This document shows positions 1-11,870 of a stretch of DNA of 33,856 bases, piece after piece. How positions within the stretch are numbered: position 1 is the first letter of the stretch; each line of letters starts with the position of its first letter. Origin of the DNA: Mediterranea massiliensis (lineage in GTDB: Bacteria > Bacteroidota > Bacteroidia > Bacteroidales > Bacteroidaceae). Below the pieces are notes generated by a model. It saw only the letters and a list, made by a program, of their open reading frames with translations. It was not told where the DNA came from and ran no database searches. The stretch spans positions 1-33,856 of the forward strand of contig SUYA01000019.1 in assembly GCA_015060695.1 (NCBI GenBank). The letters run 5' to 3'. The position numbers and the translations under genes were made by a program.

Positions 1-309
1 CATTGAGATAGATTCTTTACGATCAGGACGGATTTCAGTAGGAACTTGGAATGTAGCACCACCGATACGGCGTGACTTAACTTCCACTTGAGGAGTTACG
101 TTATCCAAAGCTTTCTTCCAGATTTCAAGTGCAGACTTTTCTTCGTTCTGCATTTTGTTTTTCACTGTCTCCAAAGCAGCATAGAAGATTTCGTAAGAAG
201 TGTTCTTCTTGCCATCGTACATCAAGTGATTTACGAACTTAGAAACTTTCACATCATTAAACACGGGATCCGGAAGGACAACGCGTTTTTTGGGTTTTGC
301 TTTTCTCAT
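1..309 (-). CDS. rpsG: 30S ribosomal protein uS7, N-terminal part (cut by window edge)
   Basis: Reading leftward from the ATG at 309, 103 codons are present and the frame stays open to base 1, so roughly the last third of this protein (usual length near 156-158) lies outside the window. The start MRKAKPKKR and the segments [21 protein letters not shown] and [12 protein letters not shown] are characteristic of S7, the primary assembly protein that binds the 3' major domain of 16S rRNA in the small-subunit head. It lies 139 bp downstream of rpsL on the same strand, the classic str-operon order, with fusA expected next outside the window. In E. coli S7 represses this operon by binding the rpsL-rpsG intercistronic RNA. 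The long gap here (310-448) leaves room for such a site, but I could not define one. Confidence 0.97.
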   Translation of the reverse strand, partial: MRKAKPKKRVVLPDPVFNDVKVSKFVNHLMYDGKKNTSYEIFYAALETVKNKMQNEEKSALEIWKKALDNVTPQVEVKSRRIGGATFQVPTEIRPDRKESISM

Positions 310-448
310 TTCTTTGAAAAATAATGTTTTGTTCTTGGTTGTTTACTTCTGTCGTCTTCAACTCCCCCACCGGGAAATTTACTCAACCTTTAGCATCTCC
401 AAGCAAACTAAAACGTTTGTTATACTTTAAATTAAAAATCTAGGCTAA

Positions 449-847
449 TTATTTTTTCTTAGCGGGAGCCTGACCCGGTTTTGGACGTTTTGCACCATAC
501 TTAGAACGACGTTGTGTACGACCAGCCACACCTGCAGTATCCAAAGTACCACGAACGATGTGATAACGCACACCCGGAAGGTCTTTCACACGACCACCAC
601 GTACAAGTACAATTGAGTGTTCTTGCAAGTTATGACCTTCACCTGGAATATAAGAGTTCACCTCTTTACCATTGGTCAAACGTACACGAGCTACCTTACG
701 CATAGCTGAATTCGGTTTTTTCGGAGTGGTTGTATACACTCTCACGCAAACGCCACGTCTTTGAGGACAAGAATCGAGTGCAGGCGACTTACTTTTTTCC
801 ACCAACACCTCACGTCCTTTTCTTACTAATTGCTGAATTGTAGGCAT
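449..847 (-). CDS. rpsL: 30S ribosomal protein uS12
   Basis: The 132-residue product begins [13 protein letters not shown] and carries the S12 signatures [19 protein letters not shown] and [14 protein letters not shown]12 sits at the decoding centre of the 30S subunit and helps check codon-anticodon pairing. The two lysines whose substitution classically gives streptomycin resistance (E. coli K43 and K88, here in TPKKPNS and GRVKDLPG) are both lysine, so this is a wild-type allele at those sites. The C-terminus is a basic tail rich in Lys and Ala (PGQAPAKKK). It is the first gene of the str operon, transcribed leftward from a Bacteroidetes-type promoter at 911-940 and followed by rpsG. Length and start match the family. 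Confidence 0.98.
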   Translation of the reverse strand: MPTIQQLVRKGREVLVEKSKSPALDSCPQRRGVCVRVYTTTPKKPNSAMRKVARVRLTNGKEVNSYIPGEGHNLQEHSIVLVRGGRVKDLPGVRYHIVRGTLDTAGVAGRTQRRSKYGAKRPKPGQAPAKKK

Positions 848-910
848 TTTAATTGTTTTTAGTTATATATTATTGTTATTTTAATTCAAACTATACACTT
901 TTTCGGGCTG

Positions 911-940
911 CAAAGATACAGATATTTTTTGGAATAACAA
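911..940 (-). promoter_or_regulatory. Bacteroidetes-type promoter for rpsL-rpsG
   Basis: On the minus strand the -7 box is TATCTTTG (911-918), an exact match to TAnnTTTG. A TTG at 938-940 lies 19 bp upstream, the expected -33 position. The site is 64 bp before the rpsL start, leaving a short AT-rich leader. No experimental start site is known to me; the call rests on consensus and placement. Confidence 0.6.
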
Positions 941-1033
941 TGCGGTACAAAGTTTTATTTATTTTTAACGATAAAATTTCGATTACCCCCATATAGAACT
1001 ATTACCCCAAAAGACTTAAGTACAATATATATA

Positions 1034-1330
1034 TTAGGCATCACCTTTTATATTTGAGTAAGGAGCCAATGTGTGTTCTGGCGTTTTTATCTCACCAAAC
1101 ACACATTCATATTTAGAAACATTCTCTTCTAAAGCACGCAACAAACGCTTTGCATGCTCAGGAGCTAATACTAGTCGTGATTTAACAAAAGCTTTTGAAA
1201 TTCCTGGCATTACACGAACAAAATCTAAAACAAATTCAGAACTAGAATGGGTAATTATAGCCAAATTAGCATAAATTCCTTGAGCAATTTCTTCATTTAG
1301 CTCAATTTGAAACTGATTATTATTTTCCAT
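1034..1330 (-). CDS. DUF3467 family protein
   Basis: A 98-residue soluble acidic protein beginning MENNNQFQIELNEEIAQGIYANLAIITHSSSEF. The pattern IELxEExAxGxYxNLxxIxHSxxEFxLDFxxxxPG, followed by SRLVLxPxHAKRLLxALxEN, is that of DUF3467, a family of about 100 residues with no established biochemical role that is common in Bacteroidetes. It has no signal peptide or membrane segment and should be cytoplasmic. It lies in the same direction as its neighbours, just after the rpoC terminator (1395-1419) and before the rpsL promoter. It could be expressed by read-through from rpoBC or from a weak promoter; I see no good TAnnTTTG match in 1331-1394. I recognise the family but cannot give a function. 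Confidence 0.85.
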   Translation of the reverse strand: MENNNQFQIELNEEIAQGIYANLAIITHSSSEFVLDFVRVMPGISKAFVKSRLVLAPEHAKRLLRALEENVSKYECVFGEIKTPEHTLAPYSNIKGDA

Positions 1331-1394
1331 ATATTAAATCTATTATCAAAATGGAATTAATAAAGACAAAACAAACAATAAAAAGAAAACAAAA

Positions 1395-1419
1395 GCGGAG
1401 AAAGCTACAGTTTCTCCGC
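1395..1419 (-). terminator. Intrinsic terminator after rpoC
   Basis: Perfect 9-bp inverted repeat GCGGAGAAA / TTTCTCCGC around a 7-base loop. On the minus strand it is followed by a T-rich run (TTTTGTTTTCTTTTT). It starts 25 bp after the rpoC stop codon and marks the end of the long ribosomal protein-RNA polymerase operon. Confidence 0.85.
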
Positions 1420-1443
1420 TTTACTAATTAATAAAAAATCATA

Positions 1444-4400
1444 TTATTCTTCCTTACCTTCTAAAACATAATCGGTAACGGTCTTTTTATTAGCCAACAT
1501 GCGATCATAATCTTCTTTTGAGCCAACAATAATTTTTTCAAATTCACGTTGACCGGTACCTGCCGGAATTAAGTGACCACAAATCACATTCTCTTTCATA
1601 CCTTCCAATCTATCAATCTTACCATTGATAGCTGCTTCATTAAGCACTTTGGTTGTTTCCTGGAATGAAGCGGCAGACATAAAGCTCGAGGTTTGCAAAG
1701 CTGCACGAGTAATACCTTGAAGTATTTGAGTGGAGGTAGCAGGAATAGCATCACGTACTTCAACTAATTTCAAGTCTCTACGCTTCAATATTGAATTCTC
1801 ATCACGCAATTTACGAGCTGTTACAATCTGACCAGGCTGTAAGGTCTGAGAATCACCAGCATTAGTAACCACCTTTTTACCCCAAATACGGTCGTTTTCC
1901 TCCATAAATTCTAACTTATCAACTACTTGTTGCTCCAAGAATCGAGTGTCACCAGGTTCCTCAATCTGAACCTTTCGCATCATTTGGCGAACAATAATTT
2001 CAAAATGCTTATCATTAATTTTCACACCTTGCAAACGATATACATCTTGAACTTCATTCACAATATATTCTTGCACTGCAGTAGGACCTTTGATTGCCAA
2101 AATATCAGCAGGAGTTATCGCACCATCAGATAAAGGAGTACCTGCACGCACATAGTCGTTTTCTTGAACAAGTATTTGCTTAGAAAGTGGCACCAAATAC
2201 TTTTTAACTTCACCAGTCTTAGAGGTCACCACGATTTCACGATTACCACGTTTTACCTTACCCATTGTAATCTCACCGTCAATTTCAGATACAACAGCTG
2301 GATTTGACGGATTACGCGCTTCAAACAACTCTGTTACACGAGGAAGACCACCTGTGATATCGCCAGCCTTACCTACAGCACGAGGAATTTTCACCAAGAC
2401 TTCTCCCGCTTTCACTATTTGTTTGTTTTCAATTACGACGTGACCACCTACCGGTAAGTTATATGTACGAATCAACTCTCCATCTTCAGTCAAGATATGA
2501 GCTGTCGGCACCTTGGTTTTATCCTTTGACTCAATAATAATTATTTCACGCAAACCTGTTGATTCGTCTGATTCAACTTTATAGGTGACATTTTCAATAA
2601 CATCTTCAAACTCTATCTTACCAGCAACTTCAGTAATAATAACTGCATTAAAGGGATCCCAGCGAGCAATCAACTTACCTTTTTCTACCACATCACCATC
2701 AGATGCGTAAAGTGTAGAACCATATGGTACGTTATGAGTTGAAAGGATAATACCAGTATTCACATCAACAAAACGAAGTTCAGCCAAACGACCTACTACA
2801 ACTTTTGCTGGTTCACCGGCTTCATCAATCACATCAACTGTACGAAGTTCTTCAAATTCAATACGTGCATTATTTTTAGCAACGATACTTGCATTGGCAG
2901 CCATATTACCTGCGATACCACCAGCATGGAAAGTACGCAAAGTCAACTGAGTACCTGGTTCACCAATAGATTGTGCTGCAATTACACCAACGGCTTCACC
3001 CTTTTGAACCATGCGGCTAGATGCCAAATTACGTCCATAACATTTAGCACAAACTCCCTTCTTAGATTCACAAGTTAATACCGAACGGATTTCAACACTC
3101 TCAATTGGAGAATCTTCAATGATTTGAGCAATATCCTCTGTAATCTCTTCACCACCTGCAACTATCAGTTCGCCTGTTGTTGGATGAATAATATCATGTA
3201 CTGATACACGACCTAATATACGCTCATACAAAGTTGCAATAACTTCATCATTATTCTTTAATGCCGTACAAACCAATCCACGTAATGTGCCGCAATCCTC
3301 TTCGTTAATGATTACATCGTGAGATACATCAACTAAACGACGAGTCAAATAACCAGCATCGGCTGTCTTCAATGCTGTATCAGCAAGACCCTTACGAGCA
3401 CCGTGAGTAGAGATAAAGTACTCCAACACAGAAAGTCCCTCTTTAAAGTTTGAAAGGATCGGGTTTTCAATAATCTGACCACCTTCAGCACCAGCTTTTT
3501 GGGGTTTAGCCATCAAACCACGCATACCAGAGAGCTGACGAATCTGTTCTTTCGAACCACGAGCACCAGAGTCAAGCATCATATATACAGAATTGAAGCC
3601 TTGATCATCAGAAGAGATGGTTTTCATCAAGATATTAGACAACTCCGAGTTTACATGTGTCCAAATATCAATCACCTGATTGTAACGCTCATTATCGGTA
3701 ATGAAACCCATATTATAGTTACTGATAACTTGCTCTACTTCCTCATATCCCTTCTGCACCAATTCATCTTTTTCCTTCGGAATAATAATGTCACCCAAGT
3801 TAAATGAAAGACCTCCCTTAAATGCCATCTGATAACCTAAGTTCTTGATACCATCCAAGAAATCGGCTGCCTTCGATACACCACAAACCTTGATAACATG
3901 ACTAATAATATCGCGCAATGATTTCTTAGAGATAATTGTATTGATGTAACCAGCTTCTACGGGTACAATTTCATTAACAATAACACGACCTACAGATGTT
4001 TCGTGCATCATCTTCTTGACAATCTGACCATTTTCATCAACATCATCCACCAATACTGAAACAGGAGCATGTATATCACACTTTCCTTCATTATAAGCAA
4101 TCAATGCTTCTTCCGGGCCGTAGAATGTCAAGCCCTCACCTTTAGCGCCCTTACGCAACTTGGTAATGTAATACAATCCAAGTACCATATCTTGAGCAGG
4201 CACAGTAATAGGAGCACCATTAGCTGGATTAAGAATATTGTGCGATTGAAGCATAAGCATTTGTGCCTCCAAAATAGCCTCATTACTCAAAGGCAAGTGA
4301 ACCGCCATTTGGTCACCGTCAAAGTCGGCATTAAATGCAGTACAAGCCAATGGGTGCAATTGAATAGCCTTACCTTCTATCATTTTAGGTTGGAATGCTT

Positions 4401-5736
4401 GAATACCCAAGCGGTGCAATGTCGGAGCACGGTTTAACAATACAGGGTGTCCTTTCATTACATGCTCCAAAATATCCCAAATAACAGCTTCTTTACGATC
4501 TACTATCTTCTTAGCACTCTTCACTGTCTTCACAATACCACGTTCAATTAATTTACGTATTATAAAAGGTTTGTAAAGTTCAGCTGCCATCAATTTAGGG
4601 ATACCACATTCGCCCATTTTCAACTCAGGACCAACAACAATAACAGAACGAGCAGAATAGTCAACACGTTTACCCAACAAGTTTTGACGGAAACGTCCTT
4701 GTTTACCCTTTAAACTATCTGAAAGGGATTTCAATGGCCGATTAGCATCTGTTTTAACAGCACTTGATTTACGAGAATTATCGAGTAGAGAATCAACAGC
4801 TTCTTGCAACATGCGCTTTTCATTACGCAAAATGACCTCAGGAGCCTTAATTTCAATCAAACGCTTCAAACGATTATTGCGAATAATCACACGACGGTAA
4901 AGGTCATTCAAATCGGATGTCGCAAATCTGCCACCATCCAATGGCACTAACGGACGTAACTCAGGTGGAATTACCGGCACAATTCTTACAATCATCCATT
5001 CAGGTTTATTACGATGACGTGATGCACGGAAAGATTCCACAACTTGTAAACGTTTTAAGGCTTCATTTTTACGTTGTTGAGAAGAATCGCTACCTGCACG
5101 ATGACGCAACTCATAAGATAATGAATCTAAATCTAAACGAGTTAATAAATCATACACAGCTTCAGCACCCATCTTTGCTATAAACTTATTTGGATCTGAA
5201 TCATCCAAGAATTGGTTCTCCTTAGGCAATTTCTCCAAAAGATCTAAATATTCAGATTCTTCAAGCAAATCATACTGTGCAACTTCTTCAGAAAGCACAC
5301 CAGGCTGAATTACGACATAACGCTCATAATAAATTATAGCATCCAACTTCTTTGTTGGCAACCCTAACAAATAACCAATTTTATTAGGAAGTGAACGGAA
5401 ATACCAAATATGAGCCACCGGAACCACTAATTGAATATGTCCCATACGCTCACGACGCACTTTCTTTTCTGTTACTTCCACACCACAACGGTCACAAACA
5501 ATACCTTTATAACGTATGCGTTTGTATTTACCGCAATGGCACTCATAATCTTTAACAGGACCAAATATACGTTCACAAAACAAACCATCACGTTCAGGTT
5601 TGTATGTACGATAATTGATAGTTTCAGGCTTCAAAACTTCACCACTCGAATTTTCTAAGATTTCTTCAGGGGAAGCTAAACCTATCGAAATTTTCGAGAA
5701 ATTAGTCTTTGTCTTGTTTTCTTTTCTAAAAGCCAT
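1444..5736 (-). CDS. rpoC: DNA-directed RNA polymerase subunit beta'
   Basis: A 1430-residue beta' subunit, which forms the active-site half of the RNA polymerase clamp. The N-terminal zinc-binding cysteines are visible in ECHCGKY and CDRCGVEV (about residues 66-84). The catalytic magnesium loop NADFDGDQ is at residues 469-476, with the three aspartates at 471, 473 and 475. A second zinc site includes C889, C896 and C899 ([16 protein letters not shown]), and the bridge-helix/trigger-loop region contains [16 protein letters not shown]. The long C-terminal part matches Bacteroidetes beta' proteins. It follows rpoB with a 28-bp gap in the same operon and is followed by a strong intrinsic terminator. 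Several opposite-strand open frames inside it are chance shadows. Confidence 0.99.
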   Translation of the reverse strand: MAFRKENKTKTNFSKISIGLASPEEILENSSGEVLKPETINYRTYKPERDGLFCERIFGPVKDYECHCGKYKRIRYKGIVCDRCGVEVTEKKVRRERMGHIQLVVPVAHIWYFRSLPNKIGYLLGLPTKKLDAIIYYERYVVIQPGVLSEEVAQYDLLEESEYLDLLEKLPKENQFLDDSDPNKFIAKMGAEAVYDLLTRLDLDSLSYELRHRAGSDSSQQRKNEALKRLQVVESFRASRHRNKPEWMIVRIVPVIPPELRPLVPLDGGRFATSDLNDLYRRVIIRNNRLKRLIEIKAPEVILRNEKRMLQEAVDSLLDNSRKSSAVKTDANRPLKSLSDSLKGKQGRFRQNLLGKRVDYSARSVIVVGPELKMGECGIPKLMAAELYKPFIIRKLIERGIVKTVKSAKKIVDRKEAVIWDILEHVMKGHPVLLNRAPTLHRLGIQAFQPKMIEGKAIQLHPLACTAFNADFDGDQMAVHLPLSNEAILEAQMLMLQSHNILNPANGAPITVPAQDMVLGLYYITKLRKGAKGEGLTFYGPEEALIAYNEGKCDIHAPVSVLVDDVDENGQIVKKMMHETSVGRVIVNEIVPVEAGYINTIISKKSLRDIISHVIKVCGVSKAADFLDGIKNLGYQMAFKGGLSFNLGDIIIPKEKDELVQKGYEEVEQVISNYNMGFITDNERYNQVIDIWTHVNSELSNILMKTISSDDQGFNSVYMMLDSGARGSKEQIRQLSGMRGLMAKPQKAGAEGGQIIENPILSNFKEGLSVLEYFISTHGARKGLADTALKTADAGYLTRRLVDVSHDVIINEEDCGTLRGLVCTALKNNDEVIATLYERILGRVSVHDIIHPTTGELIVAGGEEITEDIAQIIEDSPIESVEIRSVLTCESKKGVCAKCYGRNLASSRMVQKGEAVGVIAAQSIGEPGTQLTLRTFHAGGIAGNMAANASIVAKNNARIEFEELRTVDVIDEAGEPAKVVVGRLAELRFVDVNTGIILSTHNVPYGSTLYASDGDVVEKGKLIARWDPFNAVIITEVAGKIEFEDVIENVTYKVESDESTGLREIIIIESKDKTKVPTAHILTEDGELIRTYNLPVGGHVVIENKQIVKAGEVLVKIPRAVGKAGDITGGLPRVTELFEARNPSNPAVVSEIDGEITMGKVKRGNREIVVTSKTGEVKKYLVPLSKQILVQENDYVRAGTPLSDGAITPADILAIKGPTAVQEYIVNEVQDVYRLQGVKINDKHFEIIVRQMMRKVQIEEPGDTRFLEQQVVDKLEFMEENDRIWGKKVVTNAGDSQTLQPGQIVTARKLRDENSILKRRDLKLVEVRDAIPATSTQILQGITRAALQTSSFMSAASFQETTKVLNEAAINGKIDRLEGMKENVICGHLIPAGTGQREFEKIIVGSKEDYDRMLANKKTVTDYVLEGKEE

Positions 5737-5764
5737 ACTTTATATTAATTGATAGTTGACAATA

Positions 5765-8700
5765 TTATTCAAGGTTAACGCTCAAGCCCAATCCTCTTAA
5801 CTCATGTAGCAATACATTCAATGATTCAGGGATACCCGGAGTAGGCATTGCTTCACCCTTAACAATTGCTTCATAAGCTTTAGAACGTCCTACGACATCA
5901 TCAGATTTCACCGTCAGAATTTCTTGTAAGATATGAGCTGCACCAAAAGCTTCAAGTGCCCATACTTCCATTTCTCCAAAACGTTGACCACCGAACTGCG
6001 CTTTACCACCTAAAGGTTGTTGGGTAATAAGAGAATAAGGACCTATCGAACGGGCATGCATCTTATCTTCTACCATGTGACCTAATTTCAACATATAGGT
6101 CACACCCACTGTTGCTTGTTGTTCGAAAGCTTCACCAGTACCACCATCGTACAATGTAGTTTTACCATAACGAGGTAATCCGGCCTTATCAGTCCACTCA
6201 TTCAAGTCATCCAAAGAAGCACCATCAAAGATTGGAGTTGCAAATTTCACACCCAACTTCTTACCTGCACGGCCTAATACAGCTTCAAAAATCTGACCAA
6301 TATTCATACGAGAGGGTACACCCAACGGATTCAATACTATATCAACAGGAGTACCATCAGCCAAGAACGGCATATCTTCTTGACGAACAACACGTGATAC
6401 AATACCTTTATTACCGTGACGTCCAGCCATCTTATCACCAACACCAATTTTACGTTTTTTGGCAATATAGACTTTTGCCATCTGAATGATTCCTGCAGGG
6501 AGTTCATCACCTATAGTAATTGCAAATTTCTTACGCTTTAATTCTGCATCCAAAACCTTATACTTCTTAATGAAGTTCATAATTAAGGCTCGAACCATTC
6601 CATTAATGCGCTCATCATTTGTCCAATTACTTAATTGAACGGTAGTAAAGTCCATATCACTGAAGTCTGATGCAACAAACTTACTACCCTTAGAAATTAC
6701 ATCCGCTCCCATAAAGTCCTTAACACCTTCTGAAGTATAATTTTCTGTAAGTGTTAATAACTTATCAACCAAAATCTTGCGAAGTTCTGCGACTTTAGCC
6801 TCAAATTCTTCATCTATTTTAGGAAGCAATGCTTTGTCTGCCAACTTTGAACTACGAGTTTTTATCACTCTTGAGAACAAACGCTTATTAATTACAACAC
6901 CTTTCAATGAAGGAGAAGCTTTCAAGGATGCATCTTTCACATCACCAGCCTTATCGCCAAAAATAGCACGCAACAATTTTTCTTCAGGTGAAGGATCCGA
7001 TTCGCCTTTCGGGGTAATCTTACCTATCAAGATATCACCAGGCTCAATACATGCACCGATGCGGACAATACCATTTTCATCCAAATCTTTAGTTGCTTCT
7101 TCACTCACATTCGGGATATCAGAGGTCAGTTCTTCCATACCACGCTTAGTTTCACGCACTTCCAAAGAGAACTCTTCCACATGTACCGAAGTCAATAAAT
7201 CTTCGCGAACGACACGTTCATTCAACACAATAGCATCCTCGTAGTTATAGCCTTTCCATGGCATATAAGCTACCAATAGATTACGTCCTAAAGCTAATTC
7301 TCCATCCTCAGTAGAATATCCTTCAGTCAATATTTGTCCTTTAGTTACTCTATCACCTTTCTCACAAATGGGGCGTAGGTCTATAGTCATATTTTGATTA
7401 GTCCGACGCCATTTGGGGATTTCATATTCTTTTAAAGCTGGTTCAAAGCTTACAAACTCTTCATCCTCAGTACGGTCATACAAAATCCGAATAGTAGTTG
7501 CATCAACATATTCTACCACTCCTTCTCCCTCAGCAGTAATCTGTGTTCTCGAATCACGGGCTAATTGGCGTTCGATACCAGTACCGACAATCGGTGCTTC
7601 ACTTCTCAATAAAGGTACAGCCTGGCGCATCATGTTCGATCCCATCAATGCACGGTTAGCATCGTCATGTTCCAAAAATGGAATCAATGATGCAGCAATA
7701 GAAGCAATCTGTTGAGGAGCTACGTCCATATATTCAACTTCATTAGGAGCCGCCAATGGATAATCGGCATCTTGACGTGCCTTAATTTTATTACGCACAA
7801 AAGTTCCATCATCATTTAATAATGCATTACCTTGTGCTATAATCTTAGCTTCTTCCTCTTCTGCTGTTAGATAAACCAATCCTTCATCTGACAAATCCAC
7901 TTTACCATTTGCGACCTTGCGATATGGTGTTTCTATGAAGCCCAAATCATTAATCTTAGCAAATACACATAATGAAGAAATCAAACCGATATTAGGGCCT
8001 TCAGGCGTTTCAATCGGGCACAAACGTCCATAGTGAGTATAATGCACATCACGTACTTCAAAACCAGCACGTTCACGAGACAAACCACCAGGACCAAGAG
8101 CCGACATACGACGTTTATGTGTAATTTCAGCCAATGGATTCGTTTGGTCCATAAATTGTGACAATGCATTTGTACCAAAGAAAGAATTAATAACAGAAGA
8201 TATGGTCTTTGCATTTATCAAATCTATTGGAGTAAACACCTCATTATCACGTACATTCATTCGCTCACGAATAGTACGAGACATACGTGCTAAACCGATG
8301 GCAAATTGATTGGATAATTGTTCACCTACAGTACGTACACGACGATTACTCAAATGGTCAATATCATCCACATCAGCCTTAGAATTAATCAGTTCAATCA
8401 AATACTTAATGATCTCAATGATATCTTCCTTAGTTAAGACACGGACTGTCATATCTGTTGCAAGATTCAACTTACGATTAATACGATAACGACCAACTTC
8501 ACCTAAATCATATCGTTTTTCTGAGAAGAACAAATTATTAATAACTTCACGAGCACTTGCATCATCGGCAGGGTCTGCATTACGTAATTGTCGATAGATA
8601 TAAAGTACCGCCTCCTTTTCCGAATTACTCGGATCCTTCTGCAAAGTATTATAAATAATTGAGAAGTCAGACTGATTCGGTTCTTCCTTATGAACAAGAA

Positions 8701-9577
8701 TGTTTTGAACACCAGATTCAAGAATTAAATCAATATGCTCTTGCTCAATAACGGTTTCGCGGTCAATAACCACCTCGTTTCTTTCAATAGAAACTACCTC
8801 ACCGGTATCTTCATCTACAAAGTCCTCAATCCACGTCTTCAAAACACGTGCAGCCAACTTGCGTCCTAGAATCTTTTTCAGATTCGTTTTGTTAACCTTT
8901 ACATCCTCAGCTAAATTAAAGATTTCAAGAATATCTTTATCATTTTCAAAACCTATAGCACGCAACAACGTTGTAACCGGTAATTTCTTCTTTCGATCGA
9001 TATAGGCATACATCACATTATTAATGTCCGTTGCAAATTCAATCCAAGATCCTTTGAACGGAATAATACGAGCCGAATACAATTTGGTACCATTAGCATG
9101 TACACTTTGACCAAAGAAAACACCAGGAGAACGATGCAACTGTGACACAACAACACGTTCTGCACCATTAATTACAAACGTAGCCTTATCCGTCATATAT
9201 GGGATAGGTCCTAAGAATACATCTTGCACAACCGTATCAAAATCTTCATGATCTGGATCGGTACAATACAGTTTTAATTTCGCTTTAAGAGGCACACTAT
9301 AAGTAAGCCCCCGCTCTATACACTCTTCTATGCTATAACGCGGCGGATCAATATAGTAATCCAAAAATTCAAGAACGAAATTATTTCTTGTATCGGCAAT
9401 AGGGAAGTTTTCGGCAAAAACTTTATACAAGCCCTCATTCTTACGTTTTTCAGGAGGCGTGTCAAGTTGTAGAAAGTCTTGGAATGACTTCAATTGTACT
9501 TCCAAGAAATCCGGATATTGCATCGGTTTCTTAGTAGAAGCAAAATTAACTCTTTGATTTACAATATTTGAAGACAT
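5765..9577 (-). CDS. rpoB: DNA-directed RNA polymerase subunit beta
   Basis: The 1270-residue beta subunit starts [14 protein letters not shown]. The frame is open 14 codons further upstream, but those extra residues ([14 protein letters not shown]) are not conserved and overlap an AT-rich leader, so I place the start at 9577. Visible motifs are the rifampicin cluster (FMDQTNP through [13 protein letters not shown], about residues 470-495), with the His and Ser most often mutated in resistance still wild type, then [15 protein letters not shown] (about 513-528) and the catalytic-core [12 protein letters not shown] (about 1036-1047). It is preceded, 103 bp away, by rplL with a terminator-like hairpin in between, and followed by rpoC. 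Confidence 0.99.
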   Translation of the reverse strand: MSSNIVNQRVNFASTKKPMQYPDFLEVQLKSFQDFLQLDTPPEKRKNEGLYKVFAENFPIADTRNNFVLEFLDYYIDPPRYSIEECIERGLTYSVPLKAKLKLYCTDPDHEDFDTVVQDVFLGPIPYMTDKATFVINGAERVVVSQLHRSPGVFFGQSVHANGTKLYSARIIPFKGSWIEFATDINNVMYAYIDRKKKLPVTTLLRAIGFENDKDILEIFNLAEDVKVNKTNLKKILGRKLAARVLKTWIEDFVDEDTGEVVSIERNEVVIDRETVIEQEHIDLILESGVQNILVHKEEPNQSDFSIIYNTLQKDPSNSEKEAVLYIYRQLRNADPADDASAREVINNLFFSEKRYDLGEVGRYRINRKLNLATDMTVRVLTKEDIIEIIKYLIELINSKADVDDIDHLSNRRVRTVGEQLSNQFAIGLARMSRTIRERMNVRDNEVFTPIDLINAKTISSVINSFFGTNALSQFMDQTNPLAEITHKRRMSALGPGGLSRERAGFEVRDVHYTHYGRLCPIETPEGPNIGLISSLCVFAKINDLGFIETPYRKVANGKVDLSDEGLVYLTAEEEEAKIIAQGNALLNDDGTFVRNKIKARQDADYPLAAPNEVEYMDVAPQQIASIAASLIPFLEHDDANRALMGSNMMRQAVPLLRSEAPIVGTGIERQLARDSRTQITAEGEGVVEYVDATTIRILYDRTEDEEFVSFEPALKEYEIPKWRRTNQNMTIDLRPICEKGDRVTKGQILTEGYSTEDGELALGRNLLVAYMPWKGYNYEDAIVLNERVVREDLLTSVHVEEFSLEVRETKRGMEELTSDIPNVSEEATKDLDENGIVRIGACIEPGDILIGKITPKGESDPSPEEKLLRAIFGDKAGDVKDASLKASPSLKGVVINKRLFSRVIKTRSSKLADKALLPKIDEEFEAKVAELRKILVDKLLTLTENYTSEGVKDFMGADVISKGSKFVASDFSDMDFTTVQLSNWTNDERINGMVRALIMNFIKKYKVLDAELKRKKFAITIGDELPAGIIQMAKVYIAKKRKIGVGDKMAGRHGNKGIVSRVVRQEDMPFLADGTPVDIVLNPLGVPSRMNIGQIFEAVLGRAGKKLGVKFATPIFDGASLDDLNEWTDKAGLPRYGKTTLYDGGTGEAFEQQATVGVTYMLKLGHMVEDKMHARSIGPYSLITQQPLGGKAQFGGQRFGEMEVWALEAFGAAHILQEILTVKSDDVVGRSKAYEAIVKGEAMPTPGIPESLNVLLHELRGLGLSVNLE

Positions 9578-9622
9578 TATTATGGATTTTGAAGGACTTA
9601 ATTTGAAATATATACACAAAAA

Positions 9623-9655
9623 GGTTAAGAACCCTTTTCATAAGGGTTCCTAACC
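9623..9655 (-). terminator. Terminator-like hairpin (attenuator) between rplL and rpoB
   Basis: On the minus strand GGTTAGGAACCCTT pairs with AAGGGTTCTTAACC (13 of 14 positions, one A-C mismatch) around a 5-base loop, followed directly by TTTTTG. This is the form of an intrinsic terminator, yet it lies inside the operon 46 bp before the rpoB start. E. coli has a partial terminator at the same place, so I infer an attenuator that lowers rpoBC output relative to L7/L12. Confidence 0.7.
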
Positions 9656-9680
9656 GAATTACCTGATTTACAGGCTAATG

Positions 9681-10058
9681 TTATTTAAGTTCAACTTCAG
9701 CTCCAGCTTCTTCTAATGTTTTCTTCAATGATTCTGCTTCGTCCTTAGCCAAACCTTCTTTTACTACGCTCGGAGCACCGTCAACCATGTCCTTAGCTTC
9801 CTTCAAGCCAAGACCACATGCTTCCTTAACGGCCTTAACAACTTGCAGCTTAGCTGCACCAGCGCTCTTCAATACTACATCAAAAGAAGTCTTTTCTTCT
9901 TCAGCGGCAGCAGCACCAGCTGCGGGGCCAGCAGCAACAGCAACAGCTGCAGCAGCAGGTTCAATACCATATTCTTCTTTCAGGATAGTTGCAAGTTCAT
10001 TAACTTCTTTTACTGTCAAGTTAACTAATTGTTCTGCAAAAGCTTTCAAATCTGCCAT
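9681..10058 (-). CDS. rplL: 50S ribosomal protein bL12 (L7/L12)
   Basis: A 125-residue stalk protein. The N-terminal dimerisation helices ([26 protein letters not shown]) are followed by an alanine-rich hinge at about residues 34-52 ([19 protein letters not shown]) and the conserved C-terminal domain ([35 protein letters not shown]). Multiple copies bind L10 and recruit translational GTPases such as EF-Tu and EF-G. It follows rplJ by 55 bp. A strong hairpin downstream separates it from rpoB, which fits the need for several L12 copies per ribosome. Confidence 0.98.
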   Translation of the reverse strand: MADLKAFAEQLVNLTVKEVNELATILKEEYGIEPAAAAVAVAAGPAAGAAAAEEEKTSFDVVLKSAGAAKLQVVKAVKEACGLGLKEAKDMVDGAPSVVKEGLAKDEAESLKKTLEEAGAEVELK

Positions 10059-10113
10059 TTTTGTATAATTTTAATTGTTTAATACTAAATATTATTTGTT
10101 TATTACTAGAAGC

Positions 10114-10635
10114 TTATGCTTCTGAACGTTCACCCAGTGTCTTAAGCACACCGTGAATAGTATTTCCGCCTGATTGCAAAGCAGAGATAACGTTCTTTGC
10201 CGGAGATTGCAGCAATGCCACGATATCGGCAATAACTTCGTTTTTACTCTTAATAGCAACAAGAGCATCCAATTGGTCAGCACCAACATAGATACCTTCT
10301 TCTGCATAAGCAGCTTTCAACGAAGGCACTCCGTTCTTAACCTTATCTTTCAACAACTTAGCCGGAACATTTGCTGTTTCGCAAAACATAACAGCAGTCG
10401 TTCCTTTCAGGCAAGAGTAAATAGGAGTAAAGTCTTCTTCAAGGCTCTCTAATGCTTTTTCGAGCAATGTATTCTTTACGACCATCAACTTAATGTTAGC
10501 CTTAAAACATTCTCTTCTTAAAGCAGTAGTAGCCGCTGCATCCATTGCAGTTGTATCTACCAAATAGAAATGACCATATTCCTTTACTGTAGCAGCAATC
10601 TGCTCAATAATCGCTCCTTTATCTTCCTTTCTCAT
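10114..10635 (-). CDS. rplJ: 50S ribosomal protein uL10
   Basis: A 173-residue L10 starting MRKEDKGAIIEQIAATVKEY. It shows the L10 globular domain (FYLVDTTAMDAAATTALRRE, VVKNTLLEKAL, LKGTTAVMFCE) and a C-terminal helical region that anchors the L7/L12 dimers. L10 ties the stalk to 23S rRNA next to L11. In many bacteria the L10-L12 complex represses its own operon by binding leader RNA; only 14 bp separate rplJ from rplA here, so any such leader would overlap the end of rplA. The gene is followed by rplL. Confidence 0.97.
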   Translation of the reverse strand: MRKEDKGAIIEQIAATVKEYGHFYLVDTTAMDAAATTALRRECFKANIKLMVVKNTLLEKALESLEEDFTPIYSCLKGTTAVMFCETANVPAKLLKDKVKNGVPSLKAAYAEEGIYVGADQLDALVAIKSKNEVIADIVALLQSPAKNVISALQSGGNTIHGVLKTLGERSEA

Positions 10636-10649
10636 TATTACTCCGTTTT

Positions 10650-11348
10650 TTAGATTTCTTCTACTGTTTTGGGGTCAACCTTAATGCCCGCACTCATCGT
10701 GCTAGAAAGATAAATACTCTTAATATATGTACCCTTTGCTGCAGTCGGTTTCAATTTAATCAATGTAGAGATAAATTCTTTCGCATTATCGCGAATCTTG
10801 TCAGCATCAAATGAAACTTTACCGATAGAAGTATGAACAATACCGCTTTTATCAACCTTAAAGTCTATCTTACCTTGTTTTACTTCTCTAACAGCTTTAG
10901 CAACATCCATAGTCACAGTGCCACTTTTTGGATTCGGCATCAATCCACGAGGACCGAGTACACGACCAAGCGCACCAATTTTACCCATGATAGACGGCAT
11001 AGTGATAATTACATCAATATCAGTCCATCCACCTTTGATCTTTTCAATATATTCGTCAAGACCAACATAGTCAGCTCCGGCTTCTTTTGCAGCAGCTTCA
11101 GCATCAGGTGTACAAAGCACCAAAACGCGTGTCACCTTACCAGTACCGTGCGGAAGTGATACAACACCTCTCACCATTTGATTTGCCTTACGTGGGTCAA
11201 CACCCAAACGCACGTCAATATCTAATGAAGCATCAAACTTAGTAAAAGTAATATCCTTTACCAATTGAGCAGCTTCTTTGAGAGAGTATGCTTTCCCTGC
11301 TTCAATTTTTTCTGCAGCCAACTTTTGATTTTTTGTCAGTTTACCCAT
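10650..11348 (-). CDS. rplA: 50S ribosomal protein uL1
   Basis: A 232-residue L1, the usual length. The two-domain protein forms the mobile L1 stalk next to the E site and releases deacylated tRNA. Signatures are [47 protein letters not shown] and [19 protein letters not shown], the last being the typical L1 motif. It lies 19 bp downstream of rplK and 14 bp upstream of rplJ. L1 is the translational repressor of the L11 operon in many bacteria. Confidence 0.98.
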   Translation of the reverse strand: MGKLTKNQKLAAEKIEAGKAYSLKEAAQLVKDITFTKFDASLDIDVRLGVDPRKANQMVRGVVSLPHGTGKVTRVLVLCTPDAEAAAKEAGADYVGLDEYIEKIKGGWTDIDVIITMPSIMGKIGALGRVLGPRGLMPNPKSGTVTMDVAKAVREVKQGKIDFKVDKSGIVHTSIGKVSFDADKIRDNAKEFISTLIKLKPTAAKGTYIKSIYLSSTMSAGIKVDPKTVEEI

Positions 11349-11367
11349 TCTAATTGAAGTTTATAAG

Positions 11368-11811
11368 TTAGTTATTAACCGGGAACTCCCCTTTTACAGC
11401 GATACCCATACTACGAGCTGTACCAGCAACCATTTTCATAGCAGCCTCTACAGTAAAGCAGTTCAAGTCAACCAATTTGTCCTGAGCAATCGTACGTACT
11501 TGTTCCCAAGTGATTTCAGCAACTTTCTTACGATTAGGCTCAGCAGAACCACTCTTTACTTTAGTTGCTTCCAGCAACTGAATAGCAACAGGAGGAGTCT
11601 TTATAACAAAATCGAAAGACTTATCTGCATAATAAGTAATAATAACAGGGAGGACTTTACCTGCCTTGTCTTGGGTTCTGGCGTTGAATTGCTTGCAAAA
11701 CTCCATAATGTTGATACCCTTAGAACCCAAAGCAGGGCCTACGGGAGGTGATGGATTTGCCGCGCCACCTTTAATCTGTAATTTGATTAGTCCAGCAACT
11801 TCTTTAGCCAT
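11368..11811 (-). CDS. rplK: 50S ribosomal protein uL11
   Basis: A 147-residue L11 beginning [32 protein letters not shown]. The proline-rich N-terminal segment ([10 protein letters not shown]) and the C-terminal RNA-binding end ([12 protein letters not shown]) are clear. L11 binds the GTPase-associated centre of 23S rRNA and is needed for RelA activation by stalled ribosomes. It follows nusG by 59 bp and starts the rplKAJL run. I see no separate TAnnTTTG promoter in the 59-bp gap, so expression probably continues from upstream. Confidence 0.98.
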   Translation of the reverse strand: MAKEVAGLIKLQIKGGAANPSPPVGPALGSKGINIMEFCKQFNARTQDKAGKVLPVIITYYADKSFDFVIKTPPVAIQLLEATKVKSGSAEPNRKKVAEITWEQVRTIAQDKLVDLNCFTVEAAMKMVAGTARSMGIAVKGEFPVNN

Positions 11812-11870
11812 TTTGTTAATTGATTTATATAATAAACACTATATAAGAATAACACAGCGTAACACCTGCA

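Noticed and set aside
88..324. Plus-strand 78-codon frame over the rpsG start
   Set aside because: Antisense to rpsG; its composition comes from reverse reading of a basic ribosomal protein.
3499..4437. Plus-strand open frames of 102 and 122 codons inside rpoC
   Set aside because: They are antisense shadows of a highly conserved gene with no family resemblance.
6777..7715. Plus-strand open frames of 155 and 100 codons inside rpoB
   Set aside because: Serine-rich antisense shadows that follow the codon pattern of rpoB.
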